From contig CALINC010000061.1 in NCBI GenBank assembly GCA_938045195.1, positions 1 through 16,685 of the forward strand: a stretch of 16,685 nt of DNA. The letters are read 5' to 3'. The notes beneath the pieces were generated by a model, which did no database searches, was not told the DNA's origin, and worked only from the letters and a program-made list of their open reading frames with translations. Shown piece after piece: positions 1-5,558 of this stretch; the stretch's first letter is position 1, and each line of letters starts with the position of its first letter. Source of the DNA: an uncultured Treponema sp. GTDB lineage: Bacteria; Spirochaetota; Spirochaetia; Treponematales; Treponemataceae. The translations under genes and the position numbers were made by a program.

Positions 1-71
1 TGAACATGACCGAAGAAAACAAGCAGGCAGTTTCTAAAATATTTTCATATTTGGAGAAACTCGTTATATAA
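1..71 (+). CDS. 3' end of an unknown gene (partial)
   Basis: An open frame entering from the left edge (first complete codon at position 3) ends at TAA 69-71. The visible tail is about 22 residues and reads NMTEENKQAVSKIFSYLEKL followed by VI. It is charged and predicted helical. A tail of this kind would fit the last helix of a small regulator such as a MarR-type protein, but that is only an impression and too little is visible to assign a family. The next gene starts 27 nt after the stop, so the two could be co-transcribed. Confidence 0.4.
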   Translation, partial: NMTEENKQAVSKIFSYLEKLVI

Positions 72-98
72 AGTTTTGCCGGCTTGAGTAGGAAAAAT

Positions 99-1244
99 AT
101 GAATAAACAATTTATTTTAACCAACGAGCAAAGAAAATATCTGGGCTTAAATCCGATTGAAGATCACTGGGAAGTAATGGATATAAAAGGCACCCTCTAT
201 TACTTTGACGGCAATATTATCAAAAAAGAAATTTCGGCATCGGATTCTGAAGGCGAGGCTTTTTACTATAAAGAAAATGAGCTTGATATTGAAACCGCCG
301 AGAACAGAACTATTGTACTGCCTAAAACGGCAAAAGGAAAACCAAAAAAATTAAACTTTACGGCAACTCAATCATTTAGAAGAATAGGCTTATATTTTTC
401 ATTTGGAAGCAGATATGTTTGCATAGGAAACTACACCACACAAAAAACATATTATTCCGAAAGGTTGGAAGAAAGCAAGGCTTCCGCTCTCAATTCTTGG
501 ATTGAAAAATGGATAAAGGAAACATCGAAAGAAGATTTAGCCGATTTGGAAAATTTTAAAAATGAAAAAAGAGAGCATCAAAAATATAAGGAAGGGGATA
601 TCTTTGCTTTTAAAATAGGAAGACGGCAATACGGCTTCGGTAAAATTTTAATCGATATTGTTAAATTAAGAAAAACACCCGAATTTAAAAAGAATAAAAA
701 CTACGGTCTTAACAATTTGATGGGAACGGCTTTAATTGTAAAGGTCTATCATAAAATAAGCGACAGCATCAACATTGATCTTGACGAATTGGAAAAAAAC
801 TTATCCCTCCCTGCACAGCCCCTTATGGATAACAATATTTATTACGGCGAATATAAAATTATCGGAAACAGAAAAGTTACGTATCAAGACTTAAATGATG
901 CTCCGATATCGACAAGCGAGAGTATAAATTATCAGGACAGAGATATTGCCTATCTTCAATACGGCTTGATATATAAAGAAATGTCTTTAAAAGAATATGC
1001 TCTATACGAGGATGAAGACTGGTATCATAAAAATTACAGAGCGGAATTAATAGGTTGTTTCTTGGAGATAGACAAATTGGAAGAATGTATAAAAGCAAAA
1101 TCCAATGCTCCATTTTATCCCGCAGCCGGCGGCAGCTTAAATAATCCGGCAAACAAAAAAGATAAGAATGCAATTTTCAAAGTCTTCGGTTTGGACGGTG
1201 ATCTTGATTATGAAGGGAATTTAAAGCTGTCAATGGAAAAGTAA
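99..1244 (+). CDS. Imm26-like immunity-type protein (hypothetical)
   Basis: The protein is 381 residues from ATG 99. This start has an SD-like 'gtagga' about 7 nt upstream and is preferred over the in-frame TTG at 84, which has no SD. Around residues 165-185 the stretch GDIFAFKIGRRQYGFGKIL has the pattern 'GD-x-F-x-x-pl-x-x-x-x-yGyGrIl' that I associate with Imm26, an immunity family of polymorphic toxin systems. An aromatic-rich segment (residues 90-120, RRIGLYFSFGSRY) precedes it. No signal peptide or membrane segment is visible, so it should be cytoplasmic. The family's role is neutralising a co-encoded toxin, but no toxin gene is recognisable in the window. The gene is AT-rich (17 of 60 bases are G or C in 541-600). 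The methyltransferase starts 5 nt after its stop. The Imm26 assignment is from pattern memory only. Confidence 0.55.
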   Translation: MNKQFILTNEQRKYLGLNPIEDHWEVMDIKGTLYYFDGNIIKKEISASDSEGEAFYYKENELDIETAENRTIVLPKTAKGKPKKLNFTATQSFRRIGLYFSFGSRYVCIGNYTTQKTYYSERLEESKASALNSWIEKWIKETSKEDLADLENFKNEKREHQKYKEGDIFAFKIGRRQYGFGKILIDIVKLRKTPEFKKNKNYGLNNLMGTALIVKVYHKISDSINIDLDELEKNLSLPAQPLMDNNIYYGEYKIIGNRKVTYQDLNDAPISTSESINYQDRDIAYLQYGLIYKEMSLKEYALYEDEDWYHKNYRAELIGCFLEIDKLEECIKAKSNAPFYPAAGGSLNNPANKKDKNAIFKVFGLDGDLDYEGNLKLSMEK

Positions 1245-1249
1245 AACCT

Positions 1250-1873
1250 ATGATAGAATATTACAAAAAAAGAGCAAAAGAATATGAAGATATATATAAA
1301 AAACCGGAAAGACAAAAAAGCATTCTTGAATATCAAGATTATATTAAAGAACTTTTCCAAAACAGGAATGTATTAGAACTCGCCTGCGGAACCGGATTTT
1401 GGACGGAAACATTAACAGAAACTGCAAAAACCGTACTTGCAACCGACATTAATAAGGAAGTATTGACACTTGCAAAACAAAAAATATTTAAAATCTGCAA
1501 GCCGGAATTTGCAATTTTGGATTATAGAAACTATAAACCTAATAACGAATACAACGGCATATTTATAGGCTTTTTGGCAAGTCATCTGACAAAACATAAA
1601 TTTTTAAATCTTGTCGAAACTCTCATAGAAAAAACTAAAAAGCCTTCTTTAATATTCTTTATGGACAACCTTTTTGTGAAAGGAGAAAGTACTCCGATAT
1701 CCAAAACCGATAAAAACGGCAATACCTATCAAATACGAAAACTTAAAGACGGCACCGAGTATGAAATAATGAAAAACTTTTATACCGAAAAAGAATTTAA
1801 AATTTTACTAAAAGACAAAACCTATAAATATTTTTCCAATAAATATTATTGGTCTATTGAAATTTACACCTAA
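1250..1873 (+). CDS. class I SAM-dependent methyltransferase
   Basis: A 207-residue soluble protein expected to transfer a methyl group from S-adenosylmethionine to an unknown substrate. Motif I is clear at residues 39-49 (VLELACGTGFW), followed by the acidic residue that ends strand 2 (ATDINKEVL) and a motif-II-like segment FAILDYRNY. The C-terminal half ends with the YYWSIEIY strand typical of the small-molecule or protein-directed class I fold. The start follows the preceding stop by 5 nt, so it is probably translated from the same mRNA as the Imm26-like gene. No substrate-specific domain is visible. Family assignment is firm; the substrate is unknown. Confidence 0.85.
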   Translation: MIEYYKKRAKEYEDIYKKPERQKSILEYQDYIKELFQNRNVLELACGTGFWTETLTETAKTVLATDINKEVLTLAKQKIFKICKPEFAILDYRNYKPNNEYNGIFIGFLASHLTKHKFLNLVETLIEKTKKPSLIFFMDNLFVKGESTPISKTDKNGNTYQIRKLKDGTEYEIMKNFYTEKEFKILLKDKTYKYFSNKYYWSIEIYT

Positions 1874-1891
1874 ACTTTATATTATATTTTT

Positions 1892-2362
1892 ATGAAAACT
1901 AACCACCCTACTCCATATAAAATTGAATTTAAAGAGGTTACTCCCGATAATTGGAGAATAATCAATTCTCTTTCCATAAATGAAGAACAAAAAAATTTTG
2001 CAGCCTCAAATGTTACAATCCTTGCAAGAGCCTTTGTTTACAGAAAAGAAAATGCAAAAGTTTTTGGCGTATATCATTCGGATAAACCCATAGGTCTTAT
2101 AATGCAGAGAGATTGGATTGACGGTGAAAAAATTGTCTGCATTATGGATCAATTTATGATAGATAAAAAAAGTCAAGGAAAGGGTTTAGGAAAAGCAGCT
2201 TTACAAAAATGGATTTCGATGATAGAAGCCGAAAAAAGATATCCATGTATTCAGCTTTGCTATGTTGAAGGCGATATAGCAGCAAAACGCCTCTATGAAA
2301 ATTTCGGCTTTTATGAAATCGACAAAGACGACGATGAGATTATAATGCAGAAGGATTTATAA
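1892..2362 (+). CDS. GNAT family N-acetyltransferase
   Basis: The protein is 156 residues, the usual size of a single GNAT domain. The acetyl-CoA pyrophosphate loop is seen as SQGKGLGKAAL (the Q/R-x-x-G-x-G/A motif), preceded by the strand VCIMDQFMI and followed by AAKRLYENFGF, the motif B helix. The N-terminal part (EVTPDNWRIINSL, ILARAFVYR) resembles BltD/PaiA-type polyamine acetyltransferases, so spermidine or another small amine is a possible substrate; this is inference. No SD is visible before ATG 1892 in an AT-rich leader 18 nt after the methyltransferase stop. The gene ends the AT-rich accessory block. Confidence 0.85.
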   Translation: MKTNHPTPYKIEFKEVTPDNWRIINSLSINEEQKNFAASNVTILARAFVYRKENAKVFGVYHSDKPIGLIMQRDWIDGEKIVCIMDQFMIDKKSQGKGLGKAALQKWISMIEAEKRYPCIQLCYVEGDIAAKRLYENFGFYEIDKDDDEIIMQKDL

Positions 2363-2394
2363 ATAAAAATTAATTTATATAATACTTATTTACA

Positions 2395-2478
2395 GTGATT
2401 GACAGAATAGATACGGCAAACCGGCTTGTATATAAAATTGAAGATAATCAATTATATATTATTCAGTGCGTTACATAG
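2395..2478 (+). pseudogene. remnant of a YoeB/Txe-family toxin gene (C-terminal fragment)
   Basis: The frame from 2395 to TAG 2476-2478 reads RIDTANRLVYKIEDN then QLYIIQC and VT. It matches the last part of YoeB/Txe-type ribosome-dependent mRNA interferases, whose tails run 'SRRI-x-x-x-x-RLVYk(i/v)-x-x-x-x-(l/i)-x-I-x-(a/s)C-R-Y-H-Y'. The frame is closed by a stop 13 nt upstream of 2395 (TAA 2380-2382) and no toxin N-terminus or YefM antitoxin is visible. At the end, 'tgcgttacatag' looks like TGC CGT TAC CAT with single bases lost, so the catalytic R-Y-H-Y tail is destroyed. It is best read as a decayed toxin-antitoxin module, probably inactive. Confidence 0.65.
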
Positions 2479-2560
2479 CCCCTTTGTTTTAGTAATAATT
2501 AACGAAACTGTGTTATGTTCTTTAAATTTAGATTTTTTTCATAAAAAATCAGAAGTTCTA

Positions 2561-2589
2561 TTGACATTACAAGCGGTTTGTTGTATATT
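2561..2589 (+). promoter_or_regulatory. sigma-70-type promoter of the macrodomain-sirtuin operon
   Basis: A perfect -35 box TTGACA (2561-2566) is followed by a 17-nt spacer and the -10 box TATATT (2584-2589; 5 of 6 consensus). The predicted start point is near 2596, at the left edge of the inverted repeat described next. It points at the macrodomain gene 2671. Confidence 0.75.
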
Positions 2590-2595
2590 ATAGCT

Positions 2596-2630
2596 GTAAG
2601 TTAATTAGAACAACAGTTCGAATAACTTAC
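2596..2630. promoter_or_regulatory. inverted repeat over the predicted start point (operator candidate)
   Basis: The left arm gtaagttaattagaac (2596-2611) pairs with the right arm gttcgaataacttac (2616-2630) across the 4-nt spacer aaca. The outer halves (gtaagtta/taacttac) and inner halves (gaac/gttc) match perfectly, with one bulge and one mismatch between them. Its place at about +1 to +35 is that of a repressor operator or a leader hairpin. The Rrf2-type protein encoded as third gene of the operon is the obvious candidate to bind it, giving autoregulation; this is inference. Confidence 0.6.
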
Positions 2631-2637
2631 ACAGACA

Positions 2638-2666
2638 TCGGGCAAAAAGATGCCCGAAAGGAGGTG
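2638..2666 (+). promoter_or_regulatory. 5' leader hairpin next to a near-perfect Shine-Dalgarno site
   Basis: tcgggca (2638-2644) and tgcccga (2651-2657) form a perfect 7-bp stem with a 6-nt loop. The strong SD aaaggaggtg follows immediately (about 2657-2666) and lies 4 nt before ATG 2671. The stem ends where the SD starts, so it may hold the site open or tune initiation. It lacks a T-run and is therefore not a terminator. Confidence 0.55.
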
Positions 2667-2670
2667 AATT

Positions 2671-3486
2671 ATGACACAGACAGAGCGGAGGCGTTTTTTG
2701 ATTGAATATCTTCTCGCAGAAAATTCACAATATAAAGGAGTACAGACTCCTGAAAGTGAAACAGAGCAAAAATATCTTCTTCGCTCACTTGTGAATGTGC
2801 GTCATGCCGTGTCTGCAAGTGAAGAGTTTTTGCATATTGAAGATGAGTATTTGCAGGAAGAAATTAAATTGAGCGGAATTACCGATATCGCGGATTTGGT
2901 TCCGGCCTGTGATGATCTTTACATTTGGCGAGGCGACATCACTACACTCAAAGTTGACGCAATTGTAAATGCAGCGAATAGCGGAATGACAGGCTGCTGG
3001 CAGCCGTGCCACTCCTGTATTGACAACTGCATACACACATTTGCTGGAATCAGGCTTCGTGCCGCCTGCGATTCGATTATAAAAAAGCAAGGGCATGAAG
3101 AGCCGACAGGACAAGCAAAAATCACTCCGGCATTTAATCTGCCGTGTAAGTTTGTGCTTCATACTGTCGGTCCGATTGCGGACGGACATCCTACTCAAAC
3201 TGATTGCGATTTGCTTTCTTCATGTTATAAATCTTGTCTTGATTTGGCGCATGATAAGGGCCTTAAATCGATAGCGTTTTGCTGTATTTCAACAGGCGTT
3301 TTCGGTTTTCCGCAGGAAGAGGCGGCACAAATCGCGGCCGCTGCCGTCAAAGAATGGAAAGAAAAAAATGAGAAATCCGGCTCAAGCCCGAACGTGACAG
3401 ATCCTGCCGGCGGAATGAAGGTTGTGTTTAATGTGTTCACTGAAAAAGACGAGGAAATTTACAGGAGACTTATTTTCAGCCGCTAA
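2671..3486 (+). CDS. zinc-type macrodomain protein (ADP-ribosylhydrolase of the SirTM operon)
   Basis: A 271-residue cytoplasmic protein expected to bind ADP-ribose and remove it from proteins modified by the adjacent sirtuin. An N-terminal helical segment (residues 1-80) precedes the macrodomain. Macrodomain marks are RGDIT (87-91), the VNAANSGM loop (99-106), HTVGP (164-168) and the phosphate loop CISTGVFGFP (205-214). The segment GCWQPCHSCIDNCIH (108-122) supplies the Cys/His cluster (C109, C113, H114, C116) characteristic of the zinc-containing macrodomains found with SirTM sirtuins. An exceptional SD and the promoter at 2561 precede it, and the sirtuin starts 18 nt after the stop. Base composition is clearly higher in G+C (30 of 60 in 3001-3060) than the genes before it, which suggests separate acquisition. 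Family confidence is high; the target protein is not identifiable here. Confidence 0.9.
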   Translation: MTQTERRRFLIEYLLAENSQYKGVQTPESETEQKYLLRSLVNVRHAVSASEEFLHIEDEYLQEEIKLSGITDIADLVPACDDLYIWRGDITTLKVDAIVNAANSGMTGCWQPCHSCIDNCIHTFAGIRLRAACDSIIKKQGHEEPTGQAKITPAFNLPCKFVLHTVGPIADGHPTQTDCDLLSSCYKSCLDLAHDKGLKSIAFCCISTGVFGFPQEEAAQIAAAAVKEWKEKNEKSGSSPNVTDPAGGMKVVFNVFTEKDEEIYRRLIFSR

Positions 3487-3504
3487 AAATAGGGAGGCTT
3501 TTGC

Positions 3505-4476
3505 ATGACAGAGAAGATTGAGAAATTAAAACAGGTTCTTTCCGAAGCGAAAATAGTTGTCATCGGTGCCGGAAGCGGGCTTTCCACTTCGGCAGGATTT
3601 ACTTATTCCGGAGAACGGTTTGAAAAATATTTTTCAGATTTTGCAGTAAAATACGGTTTTCATGATATGTATTCCGGAGGATTTACTCCTTTTGAATCTC
3701 TCGAAGAGAATTGGGCATATTGGAGCCGTTATATTATGATAAACCGCTATATGGATCCGCCGAAACCGGTTTATAAAGATTTGTTTTCGCTTGTGAAGGA
3801 CAAGGATTATTTTGTGATCACGACAAATGTAGACCATTGCTTTCAAAAAGCCGGCTTTGACAAGAACCGGCTATTTTACACGCAGGGCGACTACGGATTG
3901 TTTCAATGCAGCGAGCCGTGTCATGAGGAAACTTATGACAATGAAAAACAAATCCGAGCAATGTGGGAATTTCGTAATGAAATGAAAGTCCCGACAGAAC
4001 TTGTTCCCCATTGTCCTGTTTGCGGAAAGCCGATGAGCATGAACCTACGGGCAGATGACACGTTTGTTACAGAGGAGGGCTGGTCTAAGGCTGCCAACCG
4101 ATACGAAAGTTTTTTGCAAACTCGGAATATAATCAACAACCCCGACGCAAGCGTCGGGGTATGTTGTTCTCATAAGGTGGTTGCAGTCGGCTTTAATACC
4201 CTTTGTTACGACGCAAAGCGTCGGGGTATTAAACCCTCCGCACGAATAAAAAACGGTCAACAGGAAGGAGGCGGAAAAGTTTTGTTCTTTGAACTCGGTG
4301 TCGGCGGAAACACACCCAGAATAATAAAGTATCCGTTTTGGCAGATGACGGTAAAAAATCCAAATACATATTATGTCTGCATTAATTTTGGGGAAGCGTT
4401 TGTGCCGCCCAAAATAGAAAAGCAATCTATCTGTATCAATGACGATATTGGCGAAGTCTTGAAGAAAATGGTATAA
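3505..4476 (+). CDS. SirTM-class sirtuin (protein ADP-ribosyltransferase) carrying an in-frame repeat insert
   Basis: The 323-residue protein matches class M sirtuins, which use NAD to ADP-ribosylate a protein (known target: lipoylated GcvH-L) rather than deacetylate. The NAD loop GAGSGLSTSAGFTYSG is at residues 21-36, TTNVDHC at 106-112, and YTQGDYG at 125-131. In the last, Gln127 replaces the catalytic His of ordinary sirtuins, the class M hallmark. Zinc ligands are C135 and C139 (CSEPC) and C170 and C173 (CPVC). The C-terminal core FELGVGGNTP and IIKYPFWQMT is intact. Residues about 209-249 do not belong to the family: they are translated from a 120-nt palindromic repeat at 4131-4250, which keeps the frame and falls just before a core strand. 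SD 'aggga' lies before ATG 3505. It is co-transcribed with the macrodomain gene. Activity with the insert is unknown. Confidence 0.9.
   Translation: MTEKIEKLKQVLSEAKIVVIGAGSGLSTSAGFTYSGERFEKYFSDFAVKYGFHDMYSGGFTPFESLEENWAYWSRYIMINRYMDPPKPVYKDLFSLVKDKDYFVITTNVDHCFQKAGFDKNRLFYTQGDYGLFQCSEPCHEETYDNEKQIRAMWEFRNEMKVPTELVPHCPVCGKPMSMNLRADDTFVTEEGWSKAANRYESFLQTRNIINNPDASVGVCCSHKVVAVGFNTLCYDAKRRGIKPSARIKNGQQEGGGKVLFFELGVGGNTPRIIKYPFWQMTVKNPNTYYVCINFGEAFVPPKIEKQSICINDDIGEVLKKMV
4131..4250. repeat. 120-nt palindromic repeat element inserted in the sirtuin gene
   Basis: The element runs from aatcaacaacc to the end of ccctccgcacgaataaa and is exactly 40 codons long. Its first half holds a perfect 10-bp hairpin, accccgacgc-aa-gcgtcggggt (4139-4160), extended by caaca/tgttg (4134-4138/4162-4166) with one bulged base. 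The second half holds taataccc/gggtatta (4194-4201/4224-4231) around cgacgc-aaa-gcgtcg (4209-4223). The last 26 nt (4225-4250) are identical to 5017-5042 downstream of the operon, and the first 11 nt match 4975-4985. It encodes no transposase. It behaves like a small dispersed palindromic element that can be read through as protein, comparable in style to Rickettsia palindromic elements; that comparison is analogy only. Confidence 0.8.
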
Positions 4477-4484
4477 TTGGAAAT

Positions 4485-4904
4485 ATGAAAATAAGTGTTC
4501 GTTTTACGGCAGCGGTCCATACTCTTTTGTGTATTCTGTATTTTGAAAAAGATATGCGTGTTACTTCGGATTTTATTTCTGCAAGCACGGGTGTAAATGC
4601 CGTTATCATAAGAAAAATTTTGCTTCAGTTACAAAAAGCGGGACTTGTGGAAACTGCCGCAGGGGTCGGCGGGTCGCACTTGGCTCAAGCCGCAAATAAA
4701 ATAACGCTTCTCGATATTTATAATGCAATTAATGAGGGCGAGGAAGAACGGGATATTTTTAATTTTCACCCTAAGCCCAATCCTAAATGTCCTGTGGGAA
4801 GAAAAATTCATCTTGTGCTTGATGATAAATTGGATGATGCCCAAAAAGCAATGAAGGATTCGCTTAGCAAAACAACTATTGCCGATTTAAGTAAAGATGT
4901 TTAA
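4485..4904 (+). CDS. Rrf2-family transcriptional regulator (YwnA-like, no Fe-S cysteine set)
   Basis: A 139-residue DNA-binding protein. The N-terminal winged helix-turn-helix has the Rrf2 pattern: FTAAVHTLLCILYF, then the recognition region TGVNAVIIRKILLQLQKAGLV, then the GVGGSHLA wing (residues about 59-66). The C-terminal half (HPKPNPKCPVGRKIH) matches the YwnA/YwgB branch. Only two cysteines exist, one of them in helix 1, so the three-Cys Fe-S site of IscR is absent and it should sense something else or act without a cluster. It starts 8 nt after the sirtuin stop with a weak SD (ttgga close to ATG), so it is probably translated at low level from the operon mRNA. It is the likely regulator of the operator at 2596-2630. 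Family assignment is firm; its signal is unknown. Confidence 0.85.
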   Translation: MKISVRFTAAVHTLLCILYFEKDMRVTSDFISASTGVNAVIIRKILLQLQKAGLVETAAGVGGSHLAQAANKITLLDIYNAINEGEEERDIFNFHPKPNPKCPVGRKIHLVLDDKLDDAQKAMKDSLSKTTIADLSKDV

Positions 4905-4914
4905 CATGAGGGAA

Positions 4915-5042
4915 AATCAATAACTCCGACGCAGAGTGCAGACGAGGAACGGCAGGTATTAAATGCTACGCACAAATCAACAACCTCGACGCAGAGCGTA
5001 CGTTGCGCAGCAACAAGGTATTAAACCCTCCGCACGAATAAA
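4915..5042. repeat. two tandem degenerate copies of the sirtuin repeat family
   Basis: Copy 1 (4915-4974) and copy 2 (4975-5042) are direct repeats with a 60-nt period. Both begin aatcaa-y-aac, continue with cgacgcagag, and share ggtattaaa near the end. Copy 2 ends with the same 26 nt as the element in the sirtuin gene. The long GC-rich palindromes are decayed, though copy 2 keeps a small gttgc-gca-gcaac hairpin. They fill the space between the Rrf2 stop and the small - strand gene. No T-run follows, so they are not an obvious terminator. Confidence 0.75.
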
Positions 5043-5081
5043 GATGTGCAAAATTTATTACCAATTCAGGGTTAGTGCAAT

Positions 5082-5261
5082 TCAGTATAAATAATTGCAT
5101 AGGGCATTATATAATTTAAACCGTCCATATTTTTTTATAATTTTTTTAGCGTAGTCTTCCAAATTATATTGATCATCTTCAGACAGTTCTTTATTACGGT
5201 ATCTGTTATAAAGAAATTCTATCTCCTTGTTTAATTCATAATTAAACAGATACCGTACCAT
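5082..5261 (-). CDS. small hypothetical protein, 59 aa
   Basis: An open frame on the - strand runs from ATG at 5261-5259 to TGA at 5084-5082. It begins MVRYLFNYELNKEIEFLY and ends KLYNALCNYLY. An SD 'aaagga' sits about 8 nt before the ATG, and an in-frame TAA lies five codons upstream, which fixes the start. The product is charged, rich in Tyr, Lys and Asn, predicted mostly helical, and has no signal peptide or membrane segment. I do not recognise the family. Being antisense to its neighbours and carrying a good SD argues for a real gene. A 13-bp perfect inverted repeat lies inside it. Confidence 0.6.
   Translation of the reverse strand: MVRYLFNYELNKEIEFLYNRYRNKELSEDDQYNLEDYAKKIIKKYGRFKLYNALCNYLY
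5195..5257. repeat. 13-bp perfect inverted repeat inside the 59-aa gene
   Basis: tacggtatctgtt (5195-5207) is the exact reverse complement of aacagataccgta (5245-5257). The 37-nt interval contains a second small repeat, tttaat/attaaa (about 5229-5246 region). The outer arm overlaps the start codon end of the small - strand gene, so the mRNA could fold back over its own first codons. Confidence 0.6.
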
Positions 5262-5504
5262 CGGTTTTTTCCTTTAACCTGTCAACATAACTCATCGCTA
5301 TATTTTTCTTAAAAGTTCATCCTTCTACTTTTAATACCATTTTATCATTCAGTTTTTTTGTTTTATACATCTTTTTAACATATTTTTACTTTTTTAAAGG
5401 ACTTTAGAGGCGGCCATAAATTTAAAGTTGATTTTACAATACTTTTCCCTGATATTCCCGCAGATTATATCCATTTTTATGATTCATTCGCTATGATAGT
5501 TATA
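5262..5504. other. AT-rich intergenic stretch with a possible coding remnant
   Basis: This gap lies between the small - strand gene and the flhF promoter. It is T-rich from about 5300 to 5400 with no clear terminator. From about 5378 to TAG 5517-5519 the + strand has an open frame without a start codon, whose middle reads DFRGGHKFKVDFTILFPDIP and continues ADYIHFYDSF. It looks protein-like and may be the decayed end of a lost gene, but I cannot name it. It runs into the flhF promoter, so it is not a live gene. Confidence 0.3.
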
Positions 5505-5533
5505 TTGAAAATTGTATAGAAATGATATATAAT
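5505..5533 (+). promoter_or_regulatory. sigma-70-type promoter of the flhF operon
   Basis: TTGAAA (5505-5510; 5 of 6), a 17-nt spacer and a perfect TATAAT (5528-5533) lie 25 nt before flhF. The SD is agggag (about 5547-5552) before ATG 5559. The boxes are of the housekeeping type, not the sigma-28 type, so the operon encoding the flagellar sigma factor is read by the main polymerase. Confidence 0.75.
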
Positions 5534-5558
5534 AATCAACATAAGCAGGGAGAAGTAA

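Noticed and set aside
877..1173. 98-codon open frame on the - strand
   Set aside because: It lies wholly inside the Imm26-like gene, has no SD, and its composition mirrors the sense gene.
4125..4248. Target-site duplication 'gaata' flanking the sirtuin insert
   Set aside because: The spacing of 119 nt would break the frame, and gaata is part of the repeat's own end in the downstream copy.
4045..4425. 126-codon open frame on the - strand
   Set aside because: It is antisense to the sirtuin gene, whose family motifs are continuous on both sides of the insert.
4915..5042. CRISPR array
   Set aside because: Only two degenerate units of 60 nt without distinct spacers, and the same unit lies inside a coding gene; this is a dispersed repeat, not CRISPR.
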